This document shows, piece after piece, positions 12,480 through 25,800 of a stretch of 64,000 nucleotides of DNA. Positions within the stretch are counted from its first letter, which is position 1. The number at the start of each line of letters is the position of its first letter. The notes beneath the pieces are model-generated. The model ran no database searches. It had not been told where the DNA came from and saw only the letters and a program-made list of their open reading frames with translations. The DNA is from Ailanthus altissimus (Eukaryota; Streptophyta; Magnoliopsida; Sapindales; Simaroubaceae): contig OX327699.1 in the NCBI GenBank assembly GCA_946807835.1, positions 1,428,501 through 1,492,500 of the forward strand, read 5' to 3'. The position numbers and the translations under genes are program-made.

Positions 12480-13340
12480 AGGAATTGCCATTCTCTTTTG
12501 AGATTAAATTAAAGCGAAGAATTTTAAATTTAACTTTAAACCCTAACCTCTATACACAGCAGAATAACTTGTATATCAAGTAAAATAGTAATAATTTAAA
12601 GTAAAATATAAAAGAGCACAACACAATCTTACGTGATTCGGTCAATTGTCTACATTCACGGTAGATTCAAGAATCCTAACCTCTCTTATTAACTCTTTAG
12701 AGATTTTATAAGGAAAAACTCAATGAAAAATTCTCAAAAAGACCTAGTGTTTAGTGTGCCCTTACTCTACCACGAACAATGAACACCCAAATGATGGTTT
12801 CACCCTAACGCACACAAGCACTTAGTGTCTACCTAATTCTTTTCTTTTTTTAGAGTCTCTTTTAATGCTTAATCTCAATTAAAGGGTTTACAAATGTTTA
12901 TATACGAGTTATTTCGTGCCTATTAACCTTATTCCTTATTAGAGTAAGAGTCCACTTATTTTGAAAGTTTAAAACTTTCTAAAACTCAAAATTCGGATAA
13001 AAAATAAATTTTCTATCGCTTTTGGCACTGTAGCACTGAAGACCCAGCGTCGCGGTGTTGAGTTTCTAGTCTAGGCGCTGCGGCCCTCAGCCTTGGTAGT
13101 TCCTCTATGCATTTTTTTCATTTTTTTCGTTTCTTTTAGTCTCGTTTCATTTTTTTTTTGTATTTCATATGTCTTAAACGTCTCTATACGTGTTTTACAC
13201 ATTCTAAACTTCTTATAACTCTCCTCTTTAGTATTCATCTCAATTCTTATTCGACCAAAATGATTGAATCGCCAAAATTTCAACAACCATTGCAATGTAC
13301 TTTCGTGACCACTCCAATCTCAATTTATTTACGAAGTGAA
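12480..13340. repeat. Probable LTR- or transposon-derived dispersed repeat
   Basis: The block contains the phrase 'cttacgtgattcggtcaatt', reminiscent of a motif common in plant dispersed repeats. It also contains ACTGTAGC (13027-13034) followed by a GC-rich stretch with CCCAGCGTCGCGG and GGCGCTGCGGCC (13044-13085). The same combination occurs in two other repeats in the window (24553-24660 and 30361-30630). No coding domain is visible and its edges were not fixed. Confidence 0.4.
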
Positions 13341-13534
13341 TGCTAATCATTTGTTTACTTTTATTTTTATTCTTTTTTTGGGATTAAATAATATGCTTCG
13401 ACTGCATCGGACAGCAACCCTACGTGCTGGAAGTCAGTCAGGTTCTCATGCCAACAAATATTCTATCTTTCCTTTATTCAATTAGAAGTCCCATCTAAAA
13501 GTCATTCTACGAAGGTGAAGGTGGCCAACGACCT

Positions 13535-13540
13535 TATATA
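13535..13540 (+). promoter_or_regulatory. Likely TATA box of the laccase gene
   Basis: TATATA lies about 130 bp upstream of the laccase ATG at 13670, at a plausible distance for a plant core promoter with a 5' leader of about 100 nt. Two TACGTG motifs sit nearby (13421 and 13557). Confidence 0.45.
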
Positions 13541-13669
13541 CAACTATTAAAAACCCTACGTGCTTCGTCTCTTCAACAACATCATCGCATTCATATTCAT
13601 ATTCATTTCTAGAAACAGAAACTTAGTAAAGGAAATAAATTTTCTTTTTCTCAATTTGAAAACATAAAC

Positions 13670-16600
13670 ATGATGATTCCCCGGCTCTCACAGATTCTAC
13701 TGCTTTTGTTTCTGATCAGTGGATTGCTCCTCTGTTTAGTTCATGGCGCGGTCCACCATTATGAATTTGTGGTGAGTGTGTCAAACTCTTTCTCTTTTGC
13801 AATAAAAATTGTTGCACCATTTGTAATTTCCTGGGTGGGTTTATATTACTTTCTTGGTAGAATTAGAACTGCAAAAGCTTGCTTTTACTTGTGGCGAAGG
13901 TGCATGCAAAAGCATAGAATGAGCTTGTTTATGGATTTAAGCAACTGATGGGTCTTGAATAATGCATGCATACGGAGGTGGCAGAGAAGAATTATACGAG
14001 GCTTTGTGAAAGAGCATGTTGGTGGTGAATGGGCAATATCCAGGGCCAACCATTTACGTACATAAAGGCGACACCGTTTTTGTTAATGTTCATAATCATG
14101 GAGATTATGGCTTCACTATTCACTGGTATGTTCCTTTCTCTCGCTCTTTATCGATCTCAGTCGAAGTGCATACAGTAATGTCCTAAGGGCCCATAAACTT
14201 TCTAAATAAATACATGTTGTATTTCAGATTTTGCATGCAAGTGTAAAGTTACGTTACATTTTTTAAATATTATTTTAAATTACTATATTAAATAATAAAA
14301 TAATTTATCATATATTTTTATTATTTAATAATTATTTAATGTATTTTTTAAAAAATAAAAATTTTAAGAAAAAATTTACACATCATAAAAAATCACTCAG
14401 GCCCAATATTTTATCCATTCCGGACTGAGTAAAGCCAAGCCCACAGACCTGATTAGACTAGGTATGGGCCCAGACGGCCCATTTTGCCATGTTAAGTAGC
14501 GAGATGAACTGCATTACATTGTGATTGTTTATCGATGGTGGGATGGTAATATGATGGGTAGATATATTATATATATATATATATTTATGCTAATTTACTG
14601 TTTTTATGAATATGATGTGAAAATAATAGTATTGAAAAAATTGGGCTTAGAAAAAAAAAGACAGAAAGATTATAAGAATTTTTCAGCAAGAGAAAAAAGT
14701 TTTAGAAATGGACTTTTCTTAATAAAAAAATTCTATTAATTATGAAAGATTTGTAAATTTTAGTTATTTCGTTTCTAAAGGTTTAGTGAGAGGAGGCTTT
14801 CCTTCTTGTATTCTAGAGAAAAGAAACTTTATTTTTATAATCTTTACTTCTGGTTTATGATTTTTTTGTGCATTATTAATGATTTAGTGAATTCATGAGT
14901 TGTGACATATTTAAAAGTGGATACAAATTTATTTAAACAAATGAACTACTGTAAATCATTATGCATAAAGTGTGGATGTGATATTGTTTTCTATTCTTTA
15001 ATTTCATTTTTTTTTCTTCTAGATTGTGTTAGTTTCTATTGGTGATTAATCTTGATCGAGTGCTAAAGAATTTCGGTGGTAGTAGTTTTTTAACATTAAT
15101 ATTTTTTATTTTCAACATTTTAACTATTATATATAGAAATGAACTCTAATGATTTTACAAACTTTGATAATTTAGCCTCTAAATATTATTAAATCTCTGC
15201 GCTTGCTCCTTGATTAATTTTTTTAGATCAAACACTTATTTAGTTAACATGGTATCTCATTGAAGTTTCATAATTGTTTTTTTATTTAATTATTATTTGG
15301 GATTTTGGGTTTGTTTATTGACAATGATTGTGATAAGTTGTTGAGAATGTTGTAGGCATGGAGTGAAACAACCAAGGAATCCATGGTCAGATGGTCCAGA
15401 ATATATAACACAATGCCCAATTGAACCAGGCACAAATTTCACATATGAAGTCATATTTTCTGAAGAGGAAGGAACTCTTTGGTGGCATGCTCATAGCAAT
15501 TGGACTAGAAACAGTGTCCATGGTGCCATTGTCATTTATCCTGCTCAAGGAACCACCTATCCATACTCTCAACCTGATGGCCAAGAAATCCTCATTCTGG
15601 GTACCACATAAAATCATCCTTTCTTTTTATAAGCCAAATTATATATATATAAATTTGTGTGTGTGTGTATATATATATATATATAAACTCTTTATCAATT
15701 TGACTATTTTTGGATCTTTTCTTTTCCGAAAACAAGGATTATATATGATTGATATTTTTTTTATGAAAATTTATCAATTACCCATTTGTTATTTGACATT
15801 TTTATTTTCTGATTTTTTAATAAATACCAATATTTTTTTTAGTGATCAATTACCCACTAAACTAAAAAGGGATAATAGTATTTATTGAAAAAATAAGGAG
15901 AAAATAAAGAAAATCCAAACCATAGGGGATAATTGACCAAAAAAAAAAAATTCAGTTAACCAAATTCCATAGATCAACGATGGGTATTTCATTAATTGGT
16001 TTAATTCCTTTCACTTTCAGGATCTTGGTATACATATGACGTGAACATTGTAGTTGAAGAGGATTTAGTAACTGGAGCTGATTTACCCATTTCAAACTCT
16101 TACGTTATCAATGGCCAACCGGGAGATTTCGCTGCATGCTCCAGAGGTAAGGAAAATTTAATTGTAATCATTGTTATTATGATTCAAATTCACATATAAT
16201 GGAGTAGTGCAACTCAGCAGAATATCACAAATTCTCCGAAGTTGCTTCACTGTGAATTTGGGAATTCAATAAAACTGAGGAAAAGTTAAAAAAGAATATG
16301 TAATATGAAAATTTCTTCTAATATATATGTTGATTATGATAAATTTTGTGGCAGAAACAACATACCGTTGGCAAGTTGATTACGGAAAGACCTATCTCAT
16401 CCGCATAATCAATGCAATAATGAATGCAGAAGTGTTCTTTGCAATCGCTGGCCACAATTTCACAGTCGTTGGAATGGATGGAGCTTACTTGAAACCCTTT
16501 GCCACAAGCTATATTATGATTTCTCCTGGACAAACCATGGATCTTCTGCTCACAGCAAACCAAACTCCAAGCCATTACTACATGGCTGCCAGACAATTTT

Positions 16601-18429
16601 ACACAGACAAGGCAACTTTCACTGAATATGATAAATCAAACGTCACAGCAATTCTTGAGTACACAGGCAGCTATACACCTCCAATTTCGCCTTACTTCCC
16701 CGCAACACTCCCTCTTTTTACAGACTATGCCTCCGGAATAGCCTTTCAGAAACTTCCTAGAAGTCTGGCGACCAAGGAGTATCCCATTGATGTTCCCAAA
16801 AATATTACTACCCGAATGTTCATTACTGCCTCTTTTAACCAGTATTTTCATAATTACTCGGAAGGTGCCATAATCGCTTTTACCTCCAGCTTAAATAATG
16901 TATCCTGGATAAACCCTACTACGGATATCCTGCAAGCCTATTACAGGTACATTTCTTGCTTTACGTACAATTTTGCTTTAGGTAACTACCAATAGCTGCC
17001 CCTAAAATTCTTGATGGGGAGAGATTAAATCATGGTTCTTGCAGGAACATGAGTGGTTTTTACACCACCGATTTCCCAAATGAACCACCGTATTACTTCG
17101 ATTTTGTGGCAGATGATTTAGGAACTAATACAACGCAGCCAATGATGGGGACCAAGGTTAAGGTCTTGGAATACAATGAAGAAGTGGAGATAATTTTTCA
17201 ATCAACAAATGTTCTGAATGCAGCAGAGGATCATCCTATGCATTTACATGGGCATAGTTTTTATGCTGTTGGCCAAGGTGGTGGGATTTTTGATAATGAA
17301 ACAGATCCACAAACATACAATTTGGTTGATCCACCTTATGTGAATACTGCTTCTCTTCCCAAGAATGGATGGCTTGTCGTCAGATTCAAAGCTAGTAATC
17401 CTGGTATATTCTAAAAATTAGAGAGTAGAAATATCTTCAATTTTGAAACACACATACATATATATCTTCTTTTCTATATTATAGTTTTGAAAATAGTCTT
17501 TCGTTTCCTAAAACAAAAGTAAAGAAGAAAACTTACCACGATGTACTGAAAAACTATTTTGTGAAATAAAGGAACAGTGATTTTGAAACTACAACAAAAA
17601 TGTAGAGCTCAACAACCAAAATATTATTTTTATGTATTTCTCACAGTGCAAACAATTACTTCACTCGTTTTGAAAAACAAAACCGAATATGTTTTGCTTT
17701 TTTTTAGGTTTAGAAAAACTATTTTCAACAAAATACTATAGCCTAATGGAATTTTTTTTTTAAAAATTTGAAAACACCATTTTCGAATTTATTGTAAATA
17801 AATAAAAAAAATTAAAATGCTACCAAAAGCACCTTACCATATTCCATTTTTCCCCTCTCATATTTCATTTGACTTTAATATATTAATAACAGAGAAATTG
17901 ACAATTTAGTTTCCATATTCTTTTTGAATTACTCATTTGGCCCTTAATAATATTTCAAAATTATTAATTCGTCCTTGAGAGTTTTTTTACTATTTTTTTT
18001 ATTCTTGAAATATGATCATTTTCATCACTAAGGAACGTAATTAATAATTTTTAAAATGTTAGAAATTCAACAAAAATGTGAGAATTAAAATGTCAATTCT
18101 CCTTAATAATATTAGAACTCAAATATTAGTGGTAGACCCCTTAAGTTTTAGCTCAAGCTTTGAATAATGCATAATAATTAAGGATCAATACACTTAACAT
18201 TTTTGTTTTTAATTCATTTCTACTCCCTATTTGTTTAGGAGTGTGGTTGTGGCACTGTCATTTAGATCGACATTTGAGTTGGGGAATGGACACCGTCTTC
18301 ATAGTAAAGAATGGAGGCACACAGGAGACGAGCATCCGTGATCCTCCCTCGTACATGCCTACTTGCAAAGGTTCCTCTCCTCTTCAGCTCAGAGTTTTCG
18401 ACGATGATCTTGCTAAATTAAGTGTTTAA
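13670..18429 (+). CDS. Laccase (plant multicopper oxidase), 7 exons, exon 2 frameshifted
   Basis: Laccases oxidise phenolics such as monolignols and flavonoids with O2 in the apoplast. Exons: 13670-13771, 13978-14125, 15356-15600, 16021-16146, 16355-16946, 17045-17403, 18239-18429, all GT..AG. Residues 1-26 form a signal peptide. All four copper motifs are present: [16 protein letters not shown] (exons 2-3), [10 protein letters not shown] (exon 3), [10 protein letters not shown] (exon 6) and [13 protein letters not shown] (exon 7), with Met as the axial type 1 ligand. The spliced length is 1,763 nt, one short of 588 codons. The missing base is at about 14008-14015, between the family motif YTRLCE and [13 protein letters not shown], and causes an early stop. 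It is therefore a very young pseudogene or a base-call error. An ATG at 14016 would resume the correct frame but would lack the signal peptide. It resembles the LAC14/LAC15 group, without certainty. A tail of about 20 residues follows the last Cys. Confidence 0.9.
15656..15685. repeat. (TG)n(TA)n microsatellite in laccase intron 3
   Basis: A short TG run followed by a TA run lies inside the third intron of the laccase gene. Confidence 0.85.
15771..15939. mobile_element. Possible small MITE in laccase intron 3
   Basis: The left edge reads TTATCAATTACCC. The right edge, reverse complemented, reads TTGGTCAATTATCCCC, giving imperfect terminal inverted repeats around an AT-rich core. An extra internal copy of TCAATTACCC is present near 15845. 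No target duplication was identified, so this is tentative. Confidence 0.35.
17404..18238. other. Laccase intron 6, AT-rich
   Basis: This 835 bp intron runs between a GTATAT donor and a TTTAG acceptor. It holds the MITE at 17890-18102 and otherwise only T-rich filler. Confidence 0.75.
17890..18102. mobile_element. MITE in laccase intron 6
   Basis: Imperfect terminal inverted repeats are visible: AGAGAAATTGACA at the left and GGAGAATTGACA as the reverse complement of the right end. The element is 213 bp with an AT-rich core. It is flanked by the 7 bp direct repeat TTAATAA (17883-17889 and 18103-18109), consistent with a target duplication. Superfamily not assigned. Confidence 0.55.
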
Positions 18430-18482
18430 TAAATTATTTACATGACTTGATTGAGTCCTCCAAGGTTTTATATTCCTACCTG

Positions 18483-18522
18483 AGTTCGAATCCCCCTTTT
18501 CTCTCAGGTGGTGCGTGTAGTA

Positions 18523-18556
<34 letters not shown>

Positions 18557-18765
18557 GTATATGTATGTAATCCCTAAAAAAAATAAATAAATAAATTATT
18601 TACATCATTATAATTATTAATGTTGTTTTAAATATTGTTGTTATTTACACCCCAGGTGGTGCGTGTAGTAATATATAGATATGTATGTAATCCTTCAAAA
18701 TAAATAAATAAATAAATTATTTACATCATTATAATTATTAATGTTGTTTCAAATATTGTTGTTAT
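18483..18765. repeat. Tandem repeat with a SINE-like motif, downstream of laccase
   Basis: Two units begin with AGGTGGTGCGTGTAGTAATA at 18506 and 18654. Each continues through a TA run, GTAATCC, an (AAAT)n tract and ATTTACATCATTATAATTATT. Just upstream, GAGTTCGAATCCCC (18482-18495) resembles the B box of a tRNA-derived promoter. That suggests the 3' part of a SINE, but no A box was found. The first unit is longer because of its TA expansion. Confidence 0.55.
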
Positions 18766-20489
18766 AACTATTTTAAAACAATATAGTTTACATAGATTTA
18801 ATAATTTTTGCATTGTATTCATAATAAATAAACATCAATTTATTATTGACTTTTTGTTGGTTCACAAATTTTGATTTTTAATATCAATGCTTGCTGTTCT
18901 AAATTAAGAGAGAATGCAAAAGGGTCTATATATATAAGAACTTTATCTCTATTGTAAAACGAAGAAAAATAGAGAGGTTAACTATATTTCAGGGAAAAAT
19001 ATAAATAACATATTTGAATATTGATCCGAAAGTTTTAAAAATTAATAAATTCGTGTTAAGCAGAAAATTTTCTCAATTGGTACTGTAAGAGTTTACTGTG
19101 CGTTAAAGAAAAATAAATTTTCTCAAAATTTTTTTTTTTTTGGGTTAATTTCTCTCTTTTATCATCTCTCTCACTGTCTTTGTGTTTCTTTCTCTGCAAA
19201 AACCAAAGAACATAATGATGACAATTGGTTTTGTTAAATCAACTACACGTTAAAAGTGGATGGGGGAGTTTTGTTTTTTTAAATAACTCTCATCATTCGA
19301 GCAAGTAACTATACCTTGGTAGTTATTTTATGAATTTAGGTTGTGTCAATTCATTATAGTGCGGATCCATCTAAATTTTAATATTTCTTACTTGCACATA
19401 TCAAAATGATGTAATACGATAGAATAACGAGAGAGTTTTTGTACCAGAGCTATAAACATAATATATCTTCGAGTAAATACAATATGTAACTCATGAACGA
19501 ATTTTATATAATTAAGAATTGCAAAAAGTAAGAAATATCAATTGTAACAGTATATAAAGCGATTATCAATATTGTGTTCATTTTGTATCATAAATTTTGT
19601 TTTATTACACAAGCCCAAGCATACTTAATCCCTTAATAGTAGTTATGCTTCACTTCTATACAATCCATGCATTCACAAATGTACTTATCCTCCTACATAT
19701 TATACAATTGGTTGATTAATAAATACATAAGTCAAATATAAAAAAACATAAAAAAAAAAATTTTCTATCTAACTCATATTTTTTTGTTTTGGATGAATTA
19801 TTTTCTTAGCCATGTTTCATAGACAGGTATGATTCACGTGCTATAATAAATTTTAAAAGGGCATATGTTAACAAATTCATTGTATAGATCTTAGTTTAGT
19901 CGCCACTTAATTATAAATTTTTAATAAGTTCGCTTTTAACAAAGCACCAAATTACAAAACTCATCTATTACTAAATGAGGTTTGTGTTATTGTAAAGTAG
20001 ATCATAGTTGATTCAATATTTATTGAAATGAACCTCATCTTGACTCTAGTCAAAGTGACACTCAATTATAGAATGGAGTAGTTTTATGAGAATAAATCAC
20101 ATATTTTCTTTTCTTTTATTTTGTATCTCACATTTGCTTACCTTTCTAGTAACTAAGCCGACTGCTCGTATAAGAAAACGGTCATCACTTGACGGTATAT
20201 CTTTCATAATATCATATGCATAATATACTAACTATAAATATAGATAAAGATAAATTATACAATCAAAATCTCATTAAATATAATATCATAATATACAAAT
20301 TTTCAAAAAGTGGCACGTGAGCAATATAGAAATATTCCTAATTATAACTTTGCTAAGTATGATTGTTATAATGACTTGTAGATATGTATTATTTGCACAC
20401 ATCACTTTATGTTATAATACTACTCAAAATTGTACTTAATTTCTATGTATTTCAATCTATTACAATAACTAGTATCTTTCTAAAAAAGA
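18766..20489. other. AT-rich spacer, nothing recognised
   Basis: No convincing coding frame, terminal repeat or RNA gene was seen. Only short random open frames and A/T homopolymer runs are present. Confidence 0.5.
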
Positions 20490-22560
20490 TATTATTTAGC
20501 TATTAAAAAATGCATAATTATTAAACTAGAAGAATTAATGAAGAGGTTAAGATCCTTCAAGAATCTTTTAAACCAAATACCCTTTTCACAGCTTAAACAT
20601 GCCATATTCCTAACCTTCATTGTTGATGGAGTGTGTAGATGTTTGCCTTTTACTACTCGATGAATTGGTATCATTTTTTATTTTAAAAAATGCATATCTT
20701 AAGGTTGATTCACTTATCATGACTACCTCCATAATTAACGTCTATGCATAATCACTAATCACCTTTTTGATAGCATAAGGGGTAGTTTGCAATGTTTTTA
20801 GAGTGTTTAAAATCCTTATGACAACATGCTAATCATTTGCACAAAATATTCAATTTATATATAGTTTTGTGCACATGAAAGTGTACATGAGACTTACAAT
20901 AATACTTGAGTATAAAACCCATGAATGTATTTCTTATTCTTTAAAGAGTCTTAAGACACATGTCAAAGATAAGAGTTAGTCCTCTTTATAATATGAATAT
21001 CCATAGGCTTATAATTTAACATAATTATTCTTTCAAGAATTTTATAATGTAAGGCTCTTGTGATAGAGTCAGAAGTATTCTTGAAAGATCCCTTAAGATT
21101 TTAATTCCTAAAACATAGGTTGCCTTGCTCATATCATTAATCTAACATAATTATTCTTTCAAGAATTTTCTAATCTAAGGCTCTTGAAGGCTTTCACAAA
21201 CTCTTCATTGTTTCTAGACAATAAAATAATTGTCCATATATGATAACAAAACTTTTGAGTTAAGAAACTTTGTGCTTTTAATTTTCATTATTATGATTTA
21301 TAGGGTGCTTCACAAAATACCTTCTTCTAATTCTCTATTAAGAATATAAATTTTAACATCCATTTAATATAAATCTAGGTCGATAAGTGCAACAATTACT
21401 AGAATCAATCATATAAAGGCACATCTTTTCACTATAGAAAAGATCTTCTCTAAGTTTACACCATCTTATTGGGTATAGTTATTTTTATGACTAATCATGT
21501 CTGACACTTTCTAAATTGCTAGGCGATGAATTAACCAAGTCCTATACATATTTTTTATAGACTCTGTTTCTTTATCTATTACTTTAATTTATAATTCCTT
21601 GGAAAATAATGTGATGTCCTCTCTAAAAACAGTTTCCTTCTCAATAATAAAATGATGATATAGGATGGATAAATGATTACTTCATCGAATCTAATCATTT
21701 TATAAAATAAACTTAATAAGTTGTTAACTTCTACTAGGATTAGAACTCTCAGGCAAATTCAAGGTTCTTCTCAATTCATAATTGAAATTAAGTATCCAAT
21801 AAAGTCATAACATTTGATGTTTGATTCTCACTAAAATTAGAACTTTTAGAGAAATCCAGGGTTCTTCTCAATTCCTATGTTAGAAGCAATAATATTATAT
21901 AGATAATCCAATTTATATAATTAAATATCCTTGTTAACTTCTTTAATACCAAGAAATTTATTTTTTTAAATATGTGACATAAAGTGATTCTAACTCAGTC
22001 ATAACAAGTCGCCAAAGTCTCAAATGAGTTAAGTCAAATTTCCTACTCATTCATAGCTCATATAGGGTGGAACTAACTAATTTACTCATAATTTAATTAA
22101 GTGTGAAGTCTGCAATCATAACATCGGACAATATAAAACTAGAAGGCTTGCTTGTTATCACGGACCTAACAATTTTGAGTAATGTCTTCTTCCTCCTTGC
22201 CGCTGCATTATTTTGGTGTGATAACCTAGAATAGACAACTAACTAATAATACATTTCTTATTGCATAGTTTCTTAAATTGTTTAGAAAGATATTGATATT
22301 CTTGATCTATTTATAGAATGTAATTCTTCTTCTTTTTTTCTTTCTAATTTGATATTCTACCAACTTAAAAAAATAATCTAAAGCAAACCAATGCTTCTAA
22401 TTTATAGGAGATTAATTCAAGACCATAACATTACTAATGATGAATAAATGTAATGAAACATTAGGTTTTGTTCCTAGCTTCCACATTCGTTAAATCACAA
22501 ATGTCATAATAAATTATCTGCAAGGGACATTTATCTCTAATCACTTTGCCTAATGAATTT
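20490..22560 (-). pseudogene. Highly decayed copia retrotransposon remnant
   Basis: Scattered fragments on the - strand fall in copia order. Integrase core start is near 22530-22470 (KCPLQIIYYDICDLTNVEAR). The integrase region LCNKKCIIS and then NNAAARRKKTLLKIVRS is near 22290-22130. An RNase H piece, EKGIWFKRFLKDLNLF, is at about 20600-20540. Many stops and frameshifts separate them and no LTRs were found. It is older than the other elements in the window, judged by its decay. Confidence 0.6.
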
Positions 22561-22879
22561 TTTTTCTAGGTAATCTATATATAGTCATTGTTAGCAAGTG
22601 GACCCAATTAGATAACACATTCATTTCCTCAATGACCTAGTTTCGTATATTGGATGCTAAACATCCATAACAACATCATCATATGTAATTAAAGTAAAAC
22701 AACCAATAAGCAAATGACTAATGCTAATATCAATATAACAAAGAATAACAATTAAACAAACATCATGTAAAAAAATATATATATCATGTTCTTAGAAAAA
22801 GAATAAGAAAGACTAATTTTTATCATATTTCTAATGCATATCGGATATCATGAAGAATAAGGGTTAACCACCATACTTT

Positions 22880-25800
22880 TATCGCGGATCTAATATACGT
22901 GGGTGTATGCATATATAATAGTATTTATTGCATAAAATACGTATCTCATACATATTTAACGTTGCAAAATAATTAAATCATACAATAAATAATATATTAA
23001 TCACATTAATATATTTAAAGGGTTGAGAAATCACCATAAAATGTAACGTTATACACGTGTATCTTGGGAGTCCGCATAGAGACCAACTTATTGGCAGTTC
23101 TAGTCACCAACTCGGTGGGCTTGGTAAGCAAAAACAGCAGCTCCATATTTAGCACGGGATTAACCCTTAACTCTTTAAAATGACCGGTTGTATGTATTTT
23201 TTCTTTTCTTTAAAAGAAAAAAAAAATGAAAATTGAAGCAATTCATAATTGCTTCTCTCGACACCAAAATGCAAAAAAAATGAAACATTTTCATTTGTTT
23301 TTCCCTCTCTTGGCACCAAAGAGAAATGAAACAATTTCATTTCCTTCCATTTTTCCATCCTCTCACTCGGCACTTTGAAAGAAAATGAAACAATTTCATT
23401 TTCTTATCATTGCCGACACACACAACACACACGTCTCACATTATATCTCATATTATATATATATTAAAATAATAATATAATATTATATAAATAAATAATA
23501 ATATAAAAAGAATAATGCATGACAACTATATTTTAATATATAATATAATAATATATTATAATAAGATATTTTGATTATTTAACAATTAAATAATCAATAT
23601 GTGAAATGACCATTTTGCTCCTCATAAATAGTTTCCAAATCTACCTCTTAGTGGATCCCACCATACCCGCACTTGGGTAAACTCAATCGAGCGTCCACAA
23701 TGCACCACGTGTCATTATACAATTAGTAAATAACTATTATTGACTAATTTTTGTATTTAACACTTAAATACAGACACGCACGCATTCCTGTGGTAGTGCT
23801 GGATATTATTGAATTAAATAATTTAATCTGATATACTACCCCAGTGCACAATGAGTACACTCTGTATCACGGGACTCCTTAGGTCCACGCCTTGTTCGTC
23901 AAATTGAACTATTTCATAAGTTTGTAAACATTGCCCCTCGCACACGTCACGAAAATACAAATCAACACGTCGACCATCCAAACTAAGGTCACAACGCATA
24001 TATTTAGTCATTCTATCATGATATCCTGAATATGCGGGGATTTAAATTATCACCGTCAAATCTACATGTGCTTATCCATATCATATCCCAGACTCGTATC
24101 TCACTGAATAATATATACAAACACTTTTGCCATATTGTTCCGCGCTGATGAAAATGTTTTTCCGAGATTAATGCTTACGGTCACAAGACTTTCTGAGATA
24201 TAGTCTCGAAGCATCTGGATATTGAACTCCCTATGCGAGTTGACGGATCCCATATCTATACACAACAAACTCCATAAGCATCGAACCATATCTAGTGGCA
24301 CCTCATGGTCACACCATGAAAAGTCTATGACATGCGTGGAACCAAAGTATGATAGATCACTGATAGAGGCGTAAAAGTACTATTATTATTTGTATTCAAC
24401 TTTTGTATTTTACTCTAAATCATAACTATTTGGATATTTAATTGTGGTTTTTGATCATAAATAGATACACGATGGAAAATGTGACGTATAGGAATAAACG
24501 AGAGTCGAATCGAACATCAAACGAAGAAGTTACGCTCAAAATATGAAAGGGGCACCAGGACTGAACACTCAGCGACTGAACGTCACGGCGCCCAGGTCAG
24601 TAGCTGAGTACCGCGGCGTTTGCGGAGGTGACAGTATCAGAAATAGTATTTTGCTACAGTACGCATGAACAATATTTTGAAGAAAAAAAAACCTATAAAT
24701 AGAAAACCAAAAACCCTAAGAGAAATGAGAAGAGAAAAAGAGAGAAAAGAGGCAAAAACTTAGAGAGAGAATTCACAACACAAATCAAAGATCAAAGCCA
24801 AAGATTGAAGAACCAAGATCAAGATTCAAGCTTCAAGCCAAGATTGAGGGAGAAGCGCATCAAGGAGTCACTTTGATTAGTTTTTCTTCTCTTTCTTTAT
24901 CATTATGTTTTTGTTTTTGTTCTTGTTGATCTTCATGGATTGGTTTGATACTTTTAGTTTTGTGATGGGCTAAATTGTTATTCTAGGGTTAGACTATGTA
25001 AACCTAGTATGTAGTTGGATTTCATTGATTCTTAGTTTATGAACTTGATAAATTCAATTGATTCATTCTATCTTGTGGTTAATGCTTTCATTATACCTGA
25101 TCAATATTTTGAATGATTGAGGAACCATGATGAACTCAACGGAGGGATTTATGTGTTTAGCCTAGGGTAGTTTGATACATGATCATAGGGTAACAACTAT
25201 AAGTTTCATCTAAGATAGACATATACCTAGGTGGCATGTATAGTATAATTTAGACTTGACCTTAATGAATTACATTCTAATTTGATTACCATAAACATAT
25301 AGGTGATTGTAAGAATGCGTAATATAGTCACTTGACCATCGACAGAGGCTTGTGATGAGATTAGTGTCTAAGCAAATCAATTGGTATTAAGGGATTAACT
25401 AAGTGGTTAATGAATTTAATGAAATACTAGAGGACGAGTCAAAACCCTAGATTATCTTTATTTGTGAATTCTACTCTTTGCTTTTGTTTAGTTAATTGAG
25501 AGAATTAGATTAGTTATATAAATTTCAGATTTTAGTTTTCTGAATAAAAGTTAAGTAGGTATAATTTTAGTACTTGATTTATAGAATTAGATTGCATAGT
25601 CCCTGTAGGATCGATATTTGGACTTAAAATCCTATATTACTTGATACGATAGCGTGCACTTGCGCTTAGCTACTATAGTATAGTATCACAATCAATCATT
25701 TACAAGCCCACCGTGGCACTCAGGTCAAAGGACCACGTATACTACTTAACTCGAGAAAACCCTACATTGACAACTTACATAAGATGCCTATCAGAAGCCC

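Noticed and set aside
18482..18495. B-box-like GAGTTCGAATCCCC suggesting a tRNA gene
   Set aside because: No A box, acceptor stem or anticodon arm could be fitted around it.
22871..22880. Search for a target duplication of the outer copia (ACTTT at the left, AACTC at the right)
   Set aside because: The flanking five bases do not match well enough to claim a duplication.
24101..24301. Short frames around 23823-24301 and 25784-26056
   Set aside because: They are shadows inside the outer copia LTR.
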